64,000 nt of DNA from Campylobacter sp. CCUG 57310 (lineage in GTDB: Bacteria > Campylobacterota > Campylobacteria > Campylobacterales > Campylobacteraceae), in the NCBI RefSeq assembly GCF_013201975.1, contig NZ_CP053845.1:930001-994000 (forward strand). Direction: 5' to 3'. The first letter of the stretch is position 1. Every line of letters starts with the position of its first letter. A program made the translations under genes and the position numbers. Shown in pieces: positions 17,373-27,827 of the stretch. The notes beneath the pieces are model-generated. The model did no database searches. It saw nothing but the letters and a program-made list of their open reading frames with translations, and was not told where the DNA came from.

Positions 17373-18260
17373 TCAAATTTGCTTTTTCTTTTTGTAAATT
17401 CCATCTATGCTAACTACTCCAAGAGCTATCCAAATAAGCACAAACGAGCTTATTTTAGCCGTGTTTATCGGTTCGTTATAGACAAAGACCGCGATTAGAA
17501 GTTGAAGTGAGGGCGAGATATACTGCATATAGCCGATGGTGCTTAAATTTATTCTTAAAGCAGCCGAATTAAAGAGTAAAAGCGGTATAACCGTAAGCGG
17601 TCCGCAAAGCGTGATAAAAAGCCCAAACCACGAAAAATCAAAGTGATTTTGCCCGCTCTTTGCTATGAAAAACAGCGCCGCAATAGCAATAGGCATAACC
17701 ATCGTAGTCTCTACGAAAAGTCCTTCTAAAGATGGAATTTTGATACGCTTTCTAACAAGCGAATAGATAGCAAACGAAAGAGGCAGGATAACCGAGATAA
17801 AAGGCAGTCCGCCCACATCGTAAATTTGGATAGAGATAGCGATAAAAACGATAAATATCGCAAATTTGCCAGTGTTTGAAATTTTCTCTTTTAGCACCAC
17901 TACTCCAAGAAGCATCGTTATAAGAGGGTTTATGAAGTATCCTAAGCTTGCATCCACAATCTTATCGATACTAACCGCATAGATATAAATCGACCAGTTA
18001 AGAGCGATTAAAACCCCGCTAGTAAAGAGCAAAAAAGCGGTTTTTTTGTTTGTGAAAAACTGCTTTGCATCAGAGAGTTTTTTGCTAAATTTAAGCAGGA
18101 TATATAAAAACAGCACCGACCAGATGATGCGGTGAGCGACTATCTCGGCAAATCCCAGCTCATAAAGCTGCTTGAAATATATCGGAAAAAGTCCCCAAAG
18201 TATGAAAGCGCTAAGACCGTATATCATGCCCGCTTTTGTTTCGTTTTCGTAGTTTTTCAT
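17373..18260 (-). CDS. rarD: RarD-type EamA-family transporter
   Basis: Inner-membrane protein of 295 residues with ten predicted helices in two EamA repeats. The RarD hallmark GLSAFILWGLFPIYFKQL opens the protein, and AHRIIWSVLFLYILLK and GYFINPLITMLLGVVVLKE follow. RarD proteins are related to drug/metabolite exporters; the original E. coli link is to chloramphenicol, but the physiological substrate is uncertain. The gene is the first of the minus-strand run and is divergent from aroG, with a 180-nt shared upstream region. Confidence 0.88.
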   Translation of the reverse strand: MKNYENETKAGMIYGLSAFILWGLFPIYFKQLYELGFAEIVAHRIIWSVLFLYILLKFSKKLSDAKQFFTNKKTAFLLFTSGVLIALNWSIYIYAVSIDKIVDASLGYFINPLITMLLGVVVLKEKISNTGKFAIFIVFIAISIQIYDVGGLPFISVILPLSFAIYSLVRKRIKIPSLEGLFVETTMVMPIAIAALFFIAKSGQNHFDFSWFGLFITLCGPLTVIPLLLFNSAALRINLSTIGYMQYISPSLQLLIAVFVYNEPINTAKISSFVLIWIALGVVSIDGIYKKKKQI

Positions 18261-18440
18261 TGGAATTCTTTTTTTGAAGCTATTTTATTTAATAAATTTT
18301 TAATCACAGCTTAGTTAAATTTTGAAACACTTATAAAAATTTGTTACTTAAATTCACAAATTTACTCTTTGAGTTTAATTTTATGTGTATTAAAAGTTCT
18401 TTTTGGTTAAAATCTGAGTTATTTTTTAAAAAGGTATGAG

Positions 18441-19781
18441 ATGAATTGGACTAAAAGCTCGTGGAGAAATTTAAACATCTTGCAGCAACCCGTTTATCCG
18501 AATTTAGATGAGTTAAAAAGCGTGGAAAACAAGCTTGCTTCGCTTCCTCCGCTTGTCTTTGCGGGTGAGGTGAGGAATCTTAAAAAGGCGCTTAAGGATG
18601 TTACCGAAGGCAAGTCGTTTTTGCTTCAGGGCGGCGATTGCGCGGAGAGCTTTTTAAATTTTAACGCGAACAATATAAGAGATATGTTTAAAGTCATGCT
18701 TCAAATGGCGATAGTTCTTACCTTTGCCGGGCGTTGTCCCGTAGTTAAGGTCGGTCGCGTGGCAGGGCAGTTTGCAAAGCCTAGAAGTAGTGACTACGAA
18801 GAGGTAGGAGGCGCAAAACTGCCTAGTTACCGAGGCGATATCATAAACGGCTTTGAATTTAACGAAGCTGCGCGCGTGCCCGATCCAAAAAGAATGATAG
18901 AGGCTTATTATCAATCAGCCTCGACAATGAACCTTCTTCGTGCGTTTTCAAGAGGCGGTTTGGCCGATTTGCATGAGGTGCATAGATGGAATTTGGGTTT
19001 TATTAAAAAGCCTGAGCTTGGCAAAAAATACGATGAATTGGTTGAAAAGCTTAGTCAAACGCTTGCGTTTATGGAGGCTTGCGGTATAACTTCTCAAAAT
19101 GCTCCGACTATAAATCAAACTGTAGTTTATACTTCTCACGAGGCTTTGTTGCTTCCTTACGAAGAGGCTTTAACTCGCGAAGATAGTCTTACGGGAGATT
19201 GGTATGACTGCTCGGCTCACATGCTTTGGATAGGCGAGAGAACGCGTGGAATCGATGATGCGCACGTGCATTTTTTAAGCGGAGTTCATAACCCGATCGG
19301 AGTTAAGATAGGACCTAGCGTAACTAGCGAGGATGTGATAAAACTCGCCGGCAAACTAAATCCGAATAACGAAGCGGGCAGGCTAAATATCATCGTCAGA
19401 ATGGGAGCTGAAAAGATAGGAGATAAGCTTCCTGAAATTTTACGCGGAGTGAAAAAAGAAGGGCTTAATATCCTTTATAGTATCGATCCGATGCACGGAA
19501 ACACCGTAAAATCATCAAACAACTATAAAACTCGCGAATTTCATAAAATTTTATCCGAGGTTAAGAGCTTTTTTGAAATTCACAAAGCCGAAGGCACTTA
19601 CGCAGGAGGTGTGCATTTGGAAATGACGGGACAAGACGTAACCGAGTGTGTCGGAGGTGCGTTTAATATAACCGAAAAGAGCCTTGAAAATCGCTACGAA
19701 ACGCAGTGCGATCCGCGCTTAAATGCAGATCAGGCGCTTGAGCTTGCCTTTTTGATAGCTGATTTTGTAAAGAAAAACTAA
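18441..19781 (+). CDS. aroG: Class II 3-deoxy-7-phosphoheptulonate (DAHP) synthase
   Basis: First enzyme of the shikimate pathway: joins phosphoenolpyruvate and erythrose-4-phosphate. It belongs to the plant-like class II (AroA-II) family, shown by [16 protein letters not shown] at the N-terminus, [11 protein letters not shown] (metal cysteine), [16 protein letters not shown] and [14 protein letters not shown]. Length 446 is typical. Class II enzymes are the usual DAHP synthase in Campylobacter. It starts from an AAAAGGTATGAG site and ends at an 11-bp hairpin, so it is likely monocistronic. Symbols vary in this group (aroF, aroG, aroH). Confidence 0.95.
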   Translation: MNWTKSSWRNLNILQQPVYPNLDELKSVENKLASLPPLVFAGEVRNLKKALKDVTEGKSFLLQGGDCAESFLNFNANNIRDMFKVMLQMAIVLTFAGRCPVVKVGRVAGQFAKPRSSDYEEVGGAKLPSYRGDIINGFEFNEAARVPDPKRMIEAYYQSASTMNLLRAFSRGGLADLHEVHRWNLGFIKKPELGKKYDELVEKLSQTLAFMEACGITSQNAPTINQTVVYTSHEALLLPYEEALTREDSLTGDWYDCSAHMLWIGERTRGIDDAHVHFLSGVHNPIGVKIGPSVTSEDVIKLAGKLNPNNEAGRLNIIVRMGAEKIGDKLPEILRGVKKEGLNILYSIDPMHGNTVKSSNNYKTREFHKILSEVKSFFEIHKAEGTYAGGVHLEMTGQDVTECVGGAFNITEKSLENRYETQCDPRLNADQALELAFLIADFVKKN

Positions 19782-19787
19782 AAAATC

Positions 19788-19825
19788 AAGAGTTAAAATA
19801 GAATTAAAAAGCTGTTTTAACTCTT
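19788..19825 (+). terminator. Terminator after aroG
   Basis: AAGAGTTAAAA and TTTTAACTCTT form an 11-bp stem with a 16-nt loop 6 nt after the stop, followed by TAAATTTAAATTC. AT-rich but well placed. Confidence 0.55.
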
Positions 19826-19934
19826 TAAATTTAAATTCTAATAAAAACTCTCATAAAATATAGGCAAATTTCTTCATTTTTAATACAAATTTTGCTAAAT
19901 TATCAATAAAAATTATTAGATAACGGAGAAAAGT

Positions 19935-20888
19935 ATGAGATGTGTTTACGATCTTGTGGTGATAGGCGGCGGTCCTTGCGGTATTGCTGCGGTTGTAGAG
20001 GCTAAAGCTAACGGTTTTAGAAACGTTTTATTATTAGAAAAAGGCGATAACCATAGCCAAACCATTCGTAAATTTTACAAAGACAACAAGCGCGTTGATA
20101 AGAGTTATAAGGGGCAAGATAGCACGATTCACGGAATTGTGGCTTTTGATGACGGAACGAAAGAGAGCACGCTTGATTATTTTGATAGGCTTTTGGACAA
20201 TGACGAGATAGATACCGCATTTAACTCCGAGGTTGAAAGCGTGAAAAAAGAAGACGGAGTGTTTCATATCACGACCGCTTCGGTGGGATACGGCGCTAAA
20301 AATGTGATGATATCCATAGGTAAAATGGGGCGTCCGAATAAGCCTGATTATAAAATTCCCCCTTCGCTAAATTCGGTTGTAAATTTTAATCTAAATTCAT
20401 GTTCAAGCGGTGAAAAGATAATCGTCGTAGGCGGTGGAAATTCGGCCGCCGAATACGCCGTAGAGCTTAGCGAAGCAAACGACGTGACGCTTAATTACCG
20501 CAAGGACAAATTTACAAGACTAAATGATATAAATGAAAGCGCAGTTATGGAGCTTGCAAACGCTAAAAAGCTAAAATTAAAACTTGGCGTAGACATAAAA
20601 GAGCTTGAAAACGAATCAGGCAAGATAAGAGTAAATTTCACGGATGATACTAGCGAAATTTACGACCGAATCATTTACGCTATAGGCGGTTCAACTCCTG
20701 TTGATTTCTTGCAAAAGTGCGGCGTAGAGCTTGATGAGGATAAAGATCCGATTGTAGATGAGAATTATCAAAGTACCATAAAAGGGCTTTATATAGGCGG
20801 AGATATCGTGCTTAAAAACGGCGGCTCGATTGTTTTAGCGCTAAATCATGCGCATAAAGTAATACAAAGCATTAAAAATAGTAGGTAG
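19935..20888 (+). CDS. YpdA-like FAD/NAD(P)-dependent oxidoreductase
   Basis: Flavoprotein of 317 residues with two dinucleotide-binding motifs: DLVVIGGGPCGIAAVVEAK at the N-terminus (FAD) and KIIVVGGGNSAAEYAVEL near residue 160 (NAD(P)H). The C-terminal GLYIGGDIVLKNGGSI places the flavin as in thioredoxin reductases. The redox CxxC of thioredoxin reductase is missing, which is the pattern of YpdA/bacillithiol disulfide reductase-like proteins. Epsilonproteobacteria do not make bacillithiol as far as I know, so the substrate is open. The next gene starts 2 nt after its stop. Confidence 0.82.
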   Translation: MRCVYDLVVIGGGPCGIAAVVEAKANGFRNVLLLEKGDNHSQTIRKFYKDNKRVDKSYKGQDSTIHGIVAFDDGTKESTLDYFDRLLDNDEIDTAFNSEVESVKKEDGVFHITTASVGYGAKNVMISIGKMGRPNKPDYKIPPSLNSVVNFNLNSCSSGEKIIVVGGGNSAAEYAVELSEANDVTLNYRKDKFTRLNDINESAVMELANAKKLKLKLGVDIKELENESGKIRVNFTDDTSEIYDRIIYAIGGSTPVDFLQKCGVELDEDKDPIVDENYQSTIKGLYIGGDIVLKNGGSIVLALNHAHKVIQSIKNSR

Positions 20889-20890
20889 AG

Positions 20891-22843
20891 TTGAAGCAGT
20901 CTTTTTTAAATTCGCTATCTTTTTTTATACTCGGTGCGCTTGTTACTACAAGTGGGTATTTTTTGTATCTAAATTTGCAAAAGAATTCCGCTTCTAAAAT
21001 TAGCGAACAAAAAGAGGTGGTGATAAAGGTTCATAGTTTTGAGGAGCTTCCAAAGGATGAGCAGGCTAAATATGTAAGAAAAGATGAGCTTGCAAATTCA
21101 AAAGATAGCAGAAGACTTATAGATCAATACGCCCAAGAGATCGATGATCTTGAAAAAGAGCTAAGAGATGCTCAGATGCAAAGTATGCAAAATTCAAGAA
21201 TAGCCGCAACTCGCATAACCGAACTTCAAAATGAAGTCGATAGCTTAAAAGAACAGCTTAGCAGAGCTGATACCAACACTACGGCAGTTAGCGATAAGCC
21301 TATTGCCTCAAAGAGTGAATTTGAGCGTATAAGAGCGAATTTGCAAGCCGAGATAAAAGGTGCAAAGGCTGAAATTTCAAAGCTGAAAGATGAAAACGGC
21401 AAGCTAAAAGATACTATTAATCTTAAAAAATCAGAGCTTAAAAGAGTTATTAGTGAGCAAGAAGCGGCTGTTTTAAAAGCTAAGAATTTAAACCAAGACG
21501 AACTTAATAAGCTTAAATCGGACTTGGAAGCTAAAAAAGATGATTTTGAAAAGATTATAAAACAAAAAGACGATGAAATTTTAGCCATCAAAAAAGATGC
21601 CGACTTGGCTGATGAGAAGCTAAAAAAGCTCTCGGGCGATTATCAAGAAAAAACCAATGATACAAACGATAGGCTAAGAAAAATAAGCGAAGAAAATGCT
21701 AAATTCAAAGCTCAAAACGATGAGTTAAATTCTCAAATGGAGAATGTAAAAGCAAAATTTGAAAAAGAAAAATCAAATCTTGAAAAAGATATTTTAAGCA
21801 TGTCTTCTCTTTATAAAAACGAGGTTGAGAGGCTAAAGATGGAGCTTGAAAGAAGCGTTAGTGAAAGCTCTGCTTTAAAAAATGAACTTGAAGCTACCGT
21901 AAAAGACTTAAGCGAGCAGAATATAAAAAAATCCGAGCAGCTTGAAGCCGATGAATCAAATATAACTTATCTTAAAGAGCAGCTTAGAGAAACTAGCGAA
22001 CGGCTTGAAGAGGAAATTTTAAACAATAAAAAAGACATTAAAAACTATAAAATCTTAAACGATAAGATAACTTTACTGATCCAAAGCAATATCCAAATCG
22101 ATAAAGATGCCAAAGAGCAGGTAGCAAACGCCCAAAAAGCTATGCAAGAGTATAAAAAAATATCTGATGAATTTGATGAAAAGATAGCTAAAAAAGATTC
22201 TCAGATCAAAGAGCTAAGTGATAAATTTGAAGAGTTTAAGCAAAATTTTAAATCTCAAATAGAGGCTAAAAATGAAGAAAACTCAAGGCTTATCAAAGAG
22301 GCCAAAGAGCTAAAAAATTTAGCCGCGATAGGTAAAAATCACGTAGCTATAAAAAACGAGCTTGAACAGACAAAAAAACAGATCGCGCAGGTTCTTGAAG
22401 ATAGCGAGTATCTAAGTAATGAAAATGAAAATTTAAGAAAGATAATACAGCTGAATTTTAAGAGCGAAGTGCCTAAAAAAGTCGTATTTATAGCTTCGGT
22501 GGAGTGCGATGATATGGGTGTGGGATCGGATAAGCCTACTATAACTTGCATAAATAAAGTTACCGAGTTTTTGCAAAAATATAATTCAAACTATTATTTT
22601 GAGATAACTCCTATAGTAAGTCAGGGAAATTTTATCGCAACTTCCAAGATCGCCAAGCTTGTACCTAAAAATGAGCTTGAGCGCATAAATACCTACGCAA
22701 ATTTCGGTATAGGAAGAGAACGTGCAAAAACTGCAGGCAACCTTATACGAGATGAATTTGGAGATTTTTCTCGCATATCTTATAGCAGCGAAATCATCAC
22801 TTCTTCCACAAAGCAAGGCTTTGTCATCAAGGTTTATAGATGA
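20891..22843 (+). CDS. Membrane-anchored coiled-coil protein with OmpA-like C-terminal region
   Basis: Protein of 650 residues. It begins with one membrane segment (LSFFILGALVTTSGYFLYLN), then has a very long coiled coil (about residues 65-515, Glu/Lys/Asp heptads), and ends in a globular domain of about 120 residues. That domain contains ECDDMGVG and TCINKVTEFL, two possibly paired cysteines, and FGIGRERAKTAGNLIRDEFG, which resembles the RA(x)(x)V helix of OmpA-type peptidoglycan-binding domains. I infer an inner-membrane protein reaching across the periplasm. TTG start 2 nt after the oxidoreductase stop; 4-nt overlap with trmN6. No named family. Confidence 0.8.
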   Translation: MKQSFLNSLSFFILGALVTTSGYFLYLNLQKNSASKISEQKEVVIKVHSFEELPKDEQAKYVRKDELANSKDSRRLIDQYAQEIDDLEKELRDAQMQSMQNSRIAATRITELQNEVDSLKEQLSRADTNTTAVSDKPIASKSEFERIRANLQAEIKGAKAEISKLKDENGKLKDTINLKKSELKRVISEQEAAVLKAKNLNQDELNKLKSDLEAKKDDFEKIIKQKDDEILAIKKDADLADEKLKKLSGDYQEKTNDTNDRLRKISEENAKFKAQNDELNSQMENVKAKFEKEKSNLEKDILSMSSLYKNEVERLKMELERSVSESSALKNELEATVKDLSEQNIKKSEQLEADESNITYLKEQLRETSERLEEEILNNKKDIKNYKILNDKITLLIQSNIQIDKDAKEQVANAQKAMQEYKKISDEFDEKIAKKDSQIKELSDKFEEFKQNFKSQIEAKNEENSRLIKEAKELKNLAAIGKNHVAIKNELEQTKKQIAQVLEDSEYLSNENENLRKIIQLNFKSEVPKKVVFIASVECDDMGVGSDKPTITCINKVTEFLQKYNSNYYFEITPIVSQGNFIATSKIAKLVPKNELERINTYANFGIGRERAKTAGNLIRDEFGDFSRISYSSEIITSSTKQGFVIKVYR

Positions 22844-23535
22844 AAATCATCCAACCAAGAGTAGGCTACAGATACAACAGCGATACGATGATGCTGTACG
22901 GCTTTATCTGCGAGGAAGGCTTAAAAGGTAGCGTGCTTGAGGTCGGATGCGGATGTGGAGTGCTTGGACTGCTTCTTAAGCGCGATTTTGAAGCTATTGA
23001 TCTTGATATGCTTGATATGCAAGAGGTAAATATAAAAATTGCCAAACAAAACGCCGATGAAAACGGCTTAAAAGCTAGCTTCATAACGGCTGATTTTGCT
23101 AATTTTGAGTACCAGAAGAGATATGATTTTGTTATCTCAAACCCGCCTTACTATCACGACGGAGCTAAGAAGAGTGAAAACGAGCATATCAAAATAAGTA
23201 GATATAGCGAATTTTTGCCTCTTGAAAAGCTTATAAAATCGGTAAATTCGATTATGAAGCCAAGCGGAGTTTTTGTGTTTTGTTATGACGCTAAGCGGCT
23301 TAGTGAAATTTTAACTCTTTTAAAAATGTATAAATTTAACCCGACCCGCATAAAATTTGTCCATCCAAAAGCAAACAAAGAGGCAAGTTTGGTTATCATA
23401 GAAGCTAAAAAAAATTCAAAAGCTTTAGTTAAAATTTTACCGCCGATATTTATTCTTGAAGGTGAAAGATATACAAAAGAAGCAAGTGAAATTTTTACTC
23501 GCGCAGGCACTTTTAGTCAAAGTTGCGAGATATGA
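22840..23535 (+). CDS. trmN6: tRNA1(Val) (adenine-37-N6)-methyltransferase-like
   Basis: SAM-dependent methyltransferase of 231 residues of the TrmN6/YfiC type. QPRVGYRYNSDTMMLYGF at the N-terminus, motif I VLEVGCGCGVLGLLLKRDF, and the adenine-N6 motif SNPPYYHDG (NPPY) are all visible. The family methylates A37 of tRNA-Val or similar positions. It overlaps the coiled-coil gene by 4 nt and the next gene by 13 nt. From memory, C. jejuni Cj0495-Cj0499 has the same order (methyltransferase, YkgJ, TPR, trpC, HIT), supporting orthology. Confidence 0.85.
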   Translation: MKIIQPRVGYRYNSDTMMLYGFICEEGLKGSVLEVGCGCGVLGLLLKRDFEAIDLDMLDMQEVNIKIAKQNADENGLKASFITADFANFEYQKRYDFVISNPPYYHDGAKKSENEHIKISRYSEFLPLEKLIKSVNSIMKPSGVFVFCYDAKRLSEILTLLKMYKFNPTRIKFVHPKANKEASLVIIEAKKNSKALVKILPPIFILEGERYTKEASEIFTRAGTFSQSCEI

Positions 23536-23903
23536 TTCGCCAAAGCGGCTTTGAGTATGAATTCGACTTTACAAAGTGCGATGAATGCGGAGGTAAGTGC
23601 TGCACGGGAGAAAGCGGCTATATATGGATAAATAGCGCCGAGATAGAAGCTCTTGCAGGATTTTTGGATTTAAGCGTAGAAGAATTTAAGGATAAATTTT
23701 TAGAAAAACACGGATATAAATTCAGTATCAAAGAAAAAATTTATAAAGACGGCTTTGCCTGCGTCTTTTTTGATGAGGTTAAGCAAAATTGTTCTGTTTA
23801 TGAATTTCGCCCAAAACAGTGCGTAAGTTTTCCGTTTTGGGATTATTTTAAGACTCATTTTGAGGAATTGGAGGGAGAATGTATAGGAATAAGGCGTTTG
23901 TAA
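23523..23903 (+). CDS. YkgJ-family zinc/iron-chelating cysteine cluster protein
   Basis: Protein of 126 residues with the cysteine cluster of the YkgJ (CxxCxxxCC) family: CDECGGKCCTGESGYIWI at residues 15-32, then CVFFDEVKQNCSVYEFRPKQC (the Cys at its two ends, middle and again in FRPKQC), giving about seven to eight cysteines expected to bind iron or zinc. Function in the family is unknown. It overlaps the genes on both sides (13 nt and 25 nt), so it is part of a tight operon. Confidence 0.85.
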   Translation: MRDMIRQSGFEYEFDFTKCDECGGKCCTGESGYIWINSAEIEALAGFLDLSVEEFKDKFLEKHGYKFSIKEKIYKDGFACVFFDEVKQNCSVYEFRPKQCVSFPFWDYFKTHFEELEGECIGIRRL

Positions 23904-25153
23904 GAGTTGTGCTTGCGCTATTTATCTCTTGCTTTTGCTTTGCAAATGAGAAGATAAAGATAGATGAAAATCTTTATATATTAGAGGCTTTAATGGCTGT
24001 TGATAATGCTAAACATGACGAGGCTATGGCTATTTACAAGAAGCTTTATGAGGAGACTAAAAAGCCCGCTTATCTAAAAGAGGCGCTTAAATTTGCATTT
24101 TTTACCAATAGTGCGGAATTTGATAGCATCATGCAGCTTGCGGAGAAAAATTTAAAAGATGACACCGACTTTCTTCGTATTAAAGGCGCAAGTCTTATGA
24201 ATACAAATAGGCTTGATGAGGCTAGAAAGGTTATGGAAAGCCTTGTAAAAAAAGAGAGTAAACCTCGCAACCACATAATGCTCGGTACTATCTTGTCAAT
24301 GCAAAATAATAACGAAGAGGCTCTAGAGCAGTTTAAAATCGTATATGAAAAAGACAAAAGCGATGAAAATTTGCTTAGAATGGTAGAATTTCTTTACAAC
24401 AAAATGGGCAAAAAAGAAGAGGCACTAAGCTATCTTGAAACATCAAGGCGTATTAACGGCTGTAGTGTGCATGTATGCCTAACGCTTATTGATCTATATA
24501 TGCAAACGGGCAAGATAAACGATACCGTAGAAATTTACGAGGATCTTTATAAGACTACTAAGGAAAAAGAGTATCTTAATAAGGCCGTAGGCGTGTTTGC
24601 TTATCAAAAAAACTATGAGGGTGCGGCTAAATTTTTGCAAAAATACAACCATAATGATAATTTGCTAATGGAAATGTGGGCGATAATGGGTGAGTATGAC
24701 AAGGCTTATAATAAGGCTAAAGAGCTTTTTGATAAAAGCTTTAACCTTGACTATCAAGCCAAAATGGCTGTATATCAGTATGAAAGAGATGCTAAAAATT
24801 TAAGCAAAGAGAGTTTAAAGGAGATTATTCATAACTTTGAAAAATCAGCCCTCAAACTTGATGATCCGATATATTTAAACTACTACGGATACTTGCTTAT
24901 AGATCACGATGTGGATGTTAAAAAGGGTGTAGAGCTGGTTGAAAAAGCTTTGATTAAAGAGCCAAATTCGGTATATTATCTTGACTCTCTTGCGTGGGGA
25001 CTTTATAAGCTGGGAGAGTGTAAAAGAGCCGATGAGGTTATGAGTAAAACACTGCACGATGATGAATTTGTAAATTCAACCGAAGCAAAAGAGCATATAA
25101 GACTTATCAAGGAGTGCTTAAGTAAAAACCAAGCGCAAAAGGACGCGAAGTGA
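23879..25153 (+). CDS. Tetratricopeptide-repeat periplasmic protein
   Basis: Exported protein of 424 residues. A signal peptide ([16 protein letters not shown], cleavage about residue 22) is followed by helical repeats of TPR type: [20 protein letters not shown], the region at [20 protein letters not shown], the block at [20 protein letters not shown], and the C-terminal [20 protein letters not shown] with [15 protein letters not shown] arrays make protein-protein contacts; the C-terminal repeat resembles TPR proteins that act in envelope assembly. The start overlaps the YkgJ gene; the stop overlaps the trpC GTG. Confidence 0.85.
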   Translation: MYRNKAFVRVVLALFISCFCFANEKIKIDENLYILEALMAVDNAKHDEAMAIYKKLYEETKKPAYLKEALKFAFFTNSAEFDSIMQLAEKNLKDDTDFLRIKGASLMNTNRLDEARKVMESLVKKESKPRNHIMLGTILSMQNNNEEALEQFKIVYEKDKSDENLLRMVEFLYNKMGKKEEALSYLETSRRINGCSVHVCLTLIDLYMQTGKINDTVEIYEDLYKTTKEKEYLNKAVGVFAYQKNYEGAAKFLQKYNHNDNLLMEMWAIMGEYDKAYNKAKELFDKSFNLDYQAKMAVYQYERDAKNLSKESLKEIIHNFEKSALKLDDPIYLNYYGYLLIDHDVDVKKGVELVEKALIKEPNSVYYLDSLAWGLYKLGECKRADEVMSKTLHDDEFVNSTEAKEHIRLIKECLSKNQAQKDAK

Positions 25154-25935
25154 TACTTGATGAGATCATAAGACGCACCAGAGAGGATCTAGAGGAAAAA
25201 AAGTCCAAATATCCCAAGGAGTGGCTTGGAAGAAGCCTTGCTTACAATCCTTATGTGCCCAGAGATGTCCTGCCCGCTCTTAAATCAGACGAGAAAGATC
25301 CTTTTAAAATAATCGCCGAAGTGAAAAAAGCAAGCCCCAGCAAAGGCGTTATAAGAGAGGAATTTGAGCCTATTTTTATAGCTAAGGATTATGAAAGCGG
25401 CGGAGCAAACGCGATATCGGTTTTAACCGAGCCTCATTATTTTAAAGGAAATTTGGAATTTATAACTCAAATTCGTAGGTATGTAAGCGTGCCGTTGCTT
25501 AGAAAAGATTTTATAATCGATAAATACCAAATTTTAGAAGCTCTTGTCTATGGAGCCGATTTTATCCTGCTTATAGCAAAGGCATTGGGCTTAAAAGAGC
25601 TAAAAGAACTGCTTGAATACGCTCATCATTTAGGACTTGAAGTGCTTGTCGAGGCTCACGATAAGGAAGATATCACGAAGGCTATACTTGCAGGAGCTAA
25701 TATCATCGGTATAAATCATAGAAATTTGCAAAGTTTTGAGATGGATATGAGTTTGTGCGAAAGCCTTGTGCCATTGATACCTAAGTCAAAAATAATAGTA
25801 GCCGAAAGCGGACTTTATGAGCATAGCCAGCTTGAGAATTTAAATAAAATCGGTGTTGATGCCTTTTTGATAGGCGAGCATTTTATGCGCAAGAGCGATC
25901 TTGCAAAAGCCGTAAAAGATATAAAGGAGGGATGA
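25150..25935 (+). CDS. trpC: Indole-3-glycerol phosphate synthase
   Basis: TIM-barrel enzyme that closes the indole ring in tryptophan synthesis. The 261 residues show [16 protein letters not shown] at the N-terminus, the catalytic [20 protein letters not shown]-like region [47 protein letters not shown] and [11 protein letters not shown]. Monofunctional (not fused to TrpF). The GTG start overlaps the TPR gene stop and its end overlaps the HIT gene by 4 nt. It is detached from any other trp gene in the window, consistent with a scattered arrangement of this gene in Campylobacter. Confidence 0.96.
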   Translation: MILDEIIRRTREDLEEKKSKYPKEWLGRSLAYNPYVPRDVLPALKSDEKDPFKIIAEVKKASPSKGVIREEFEPIFIAKDYESGGANAISVLTEPHYFKGNLEFITQIRRYVSVPLLRKDFIIDKYQILEALVYGADFILLIAKALGLKELKELLEYAHHLGLEVLVEAHDKEDITKAILAGANIIGINHRNLQSFEMDMSLCESLVPLIPKSKIIVAESGLYEHSQLENLNKIGVDAFLIGEHFMRKSDLAKAVKDIKEG

Positions 25936-26429
25936 TGGAGCATCTTTGTGCGCCTTGGAGAAGCGAGTATTTTAATACAAAAAGCGCTGAATGCGTATTT
26001 TGTGAGGTTATCAATCATCCTGAAAACGATGATAAGACAGGTGTTTTGTTTCGCGCCAAGCACTGCTTTGGTATTATGAATTTATACCCTTATAGCCCTG
26101 GTCATTTTATGGTCATACCTTACGCTCATGTCGACAAGATCGAGGACTTGGACGAAAAGACTTGGCTTGAGATGAGCCTTTTTGTAAGAGAGGGCGTTGT
26201 GATTTTAAAGCATGAGTTAAGAGCAACTGGCGTAAATATCGGTATGAATTTGGGCAAAGCCGCAGGTGCGGGAATTGCCGAGCACGTGCATTATCATTTG
26301 GTGCCTCGCTGGGAGAGGGATACGAATTTTATCACGACGATTGCCGATTTGAGAGTAAACGGAGTTCCTTTTCATCCGCTTTTTGAAAAGTTAAAAAAGG
26401 CTTTTGACGAAATTTTAAGTTTGCGTTAG
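25932..26429 (+). CDS. HIT-family nucleotide hydrolase/transferase
   Basis: Histidine triad protein of 165 residues. N-terminal APWRSEYFN, a short zinc-type cysteine pair region [26 protein letters not shown], and the catalytic triad motif [10 protein letters not shown] (HxHxHxx) are visible. The sequence resembles Ap4A phosphorylase-like/Fhit-type HIT proteins ([22 protein letters not shown]). It probably hydrolyses dinucleoside polyphosphates or adenylyl-linked compounds in the cytoplasm. The ATG overlaps the trpC stop and sits behind an AAGGAGG site. Last gene of the trmN6-to-HIT operon. Confidence 0.9.
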   Translation: MMEHLCAPWRSEYFNTKSAECVFCEVINHPENDDKTGVLFRAKHCFGIMNLYPYSPGHFMVIPYAHVDKIEDLDEKTWLEMSLFVREGVVILKHELRATGVNIGMNLGKAAGAGIAEHVHYHLVPRWERDTNFITTIADLRVNGVPFHPLFEKLKKAFDEILSLR

Positions 26430-26557
26430 CCAAATTTTTACTTTTTTGTGTTCCAAATTTTAAAATTTTGAGAGAATTTTCATTAAAATAGCCATATTTC
26501 ATATTTAATAAATATTTTTTTGAGTAAAATAAATGAATTTGAAATGTAAGGTTTGCA

Positions 26558-27817
26558 ATGAAAATTCTTTGGCTACTATTTTTGTTTGCTTGTATTGGAT
26601 TTGCCGGAATTTATGACGACTCAAAACTTGATTGTGATGAAATTTTAGCTAATAAAACTCAAATTTTTAGCCCGAATTTTAATCCAAATAGCCCTGATTT
26701 AAACAGTATTGATTACGGGTGTGCAAATTCTCTTTTAAATATTCCTGCTGTAAACGAGCTTATGGATTTGGCGGTTAAAATTCGCTCGGAGAGCCGCCTT
26801 TGCGTAGGGATTATCGCTGAGAAAAACTTAAATAAGTTTAAATTTACCTTGCTTAAAGCGGGAATTTTTCCTGAAATGTATGCAAAAAGTCTTGATGAGC
26901 CTTTGATTTATGAGGCTATCCAAGAGCGGGATAGAGCGTATTTGCGCTACTGGGGTCATCAGAGGATATCGAATTTTTTGCTGTTTAAAGAGTTTAATAA
27001 AACCTACAACCTAGCTCTTGATCCGCTTGTAAAACACTACACGAATAACTTTACCATGGATGAAGGAAGTGCGATTTACTATGCCACAAAGGTTGCAAAC
27101 GAGTTTTTAAAATTTGCCGTTAATTCAAAAGAGCGACAAAATGATGCGACAAGACTTGATATAAGCGAGATAGATAAGCGAGTTATAGATCCTCAATTCT
27201 CAAAATACGAGATAAATGAGTTGATATATTCGGGCAAAATTTCTAAAGAGCTGCTTCAAAGCGCTTTTTATACGGCGCTTCTTTACGAAAAAAACGAGGA
27301 AATTTTAAGCGAATTTATAAAAATTGGAGCTGAACTTAATTTGGGATACGAGAATTCCTTGTTTTTCTCTCTTAAGAATTTAAGTAACGCTAAATTTTTA
27401 CTCAAAAACGGCGCGGACGTTAATTATAAAAATTTACTCGGACAAACTCCGCTTTTTATGGCTGTTAGGTTAAATGATTTTGAGGCGGTTAAATTTCTTG
27501 TTGAAAATAGAGCCGATATCAACGCTAAAACCATTGATTTAAACACTAAACTCGCCTATATATCAAATTTGGGCGAAGCGGTGCCAAGCTACATAAAGCT
27601 TTGTGATTTTGAGCATACTTCAAGGACTATCTTTATGGAAGCTGCTGCTAATAGTGATGTTGAAATTTTGGAGTTTTTGGTTGAAAATGGCGTAGATACG
27701 GACGCGATTGACGATGCGGGATTTAACGCATTTGATTATGCCAGAATGGGAAAAAAAGATATAAATTTACAGTATCTTACAACGATTGGCTTAAGTTCAA
27801 ATTTAAAAAACAGATAA
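26558..27817 (+). CDS. Periplasmic ankyrin-repeat protein
   Basis: Exported protein of 419 residues. The signal peptide KILWLLFLFACIGFAG is followed by a domain of about 260 residues with no family I recognise. Ankyrin repeats come next: NAKFLLKNGADVNYKNLLGQ, then TPLFMAVRLNDFEAVKFLVE with NRADINAKT, and a C-terminal pair TIFMEAAANSDVEILEFLVE with NGVDTDAIDDAGFNAFDYA. These mediate protein contacts in the envelope. It starts a run with the SDR gene 10 nt downstream. From memory C. jejuni has an ankyrin gene (Cj0834c) next to the same SDR, antiporter and trmA genes. Confidence 0.85.
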   Translation: MKILWLLFLFACIGFAGIYDDSKLDCDEILANKTQIFSPNFNPNSPDLNSIDYGCANSLLNIPAVNELMDLAVKIRSESRLCVGIIAEKNLNKFKFTLLKAGIFPEMYAKSLDEPLIYEAIQERDRAYLRYWGHQRISNFLLFKEFNKTYNLALDPLVKHYTNNFTMDEGSAIYYATKVANEFLKFAVNSKERQNDATRLDISEIDKRVIDPQFSKYEINELIYSGKISKELLQSAFYTALLYEKNEEILSEFIKIGAELNLGYENSLFFSLKNLSNAKFLLKNGADVNYKNLLGQTPLFMAVRLNDFEAVKFLVENRADINAKTIDLNTKLAYISNLGEAVPSYIKLCDFEHTSRTIFMEAAANSDVEILEFLVENGVDTDAIDDAGFNAFDYARMGKKDINLQYLTTIGLSSNLKNR

Positions 27818-27827
27818 GGAGGAGAGA

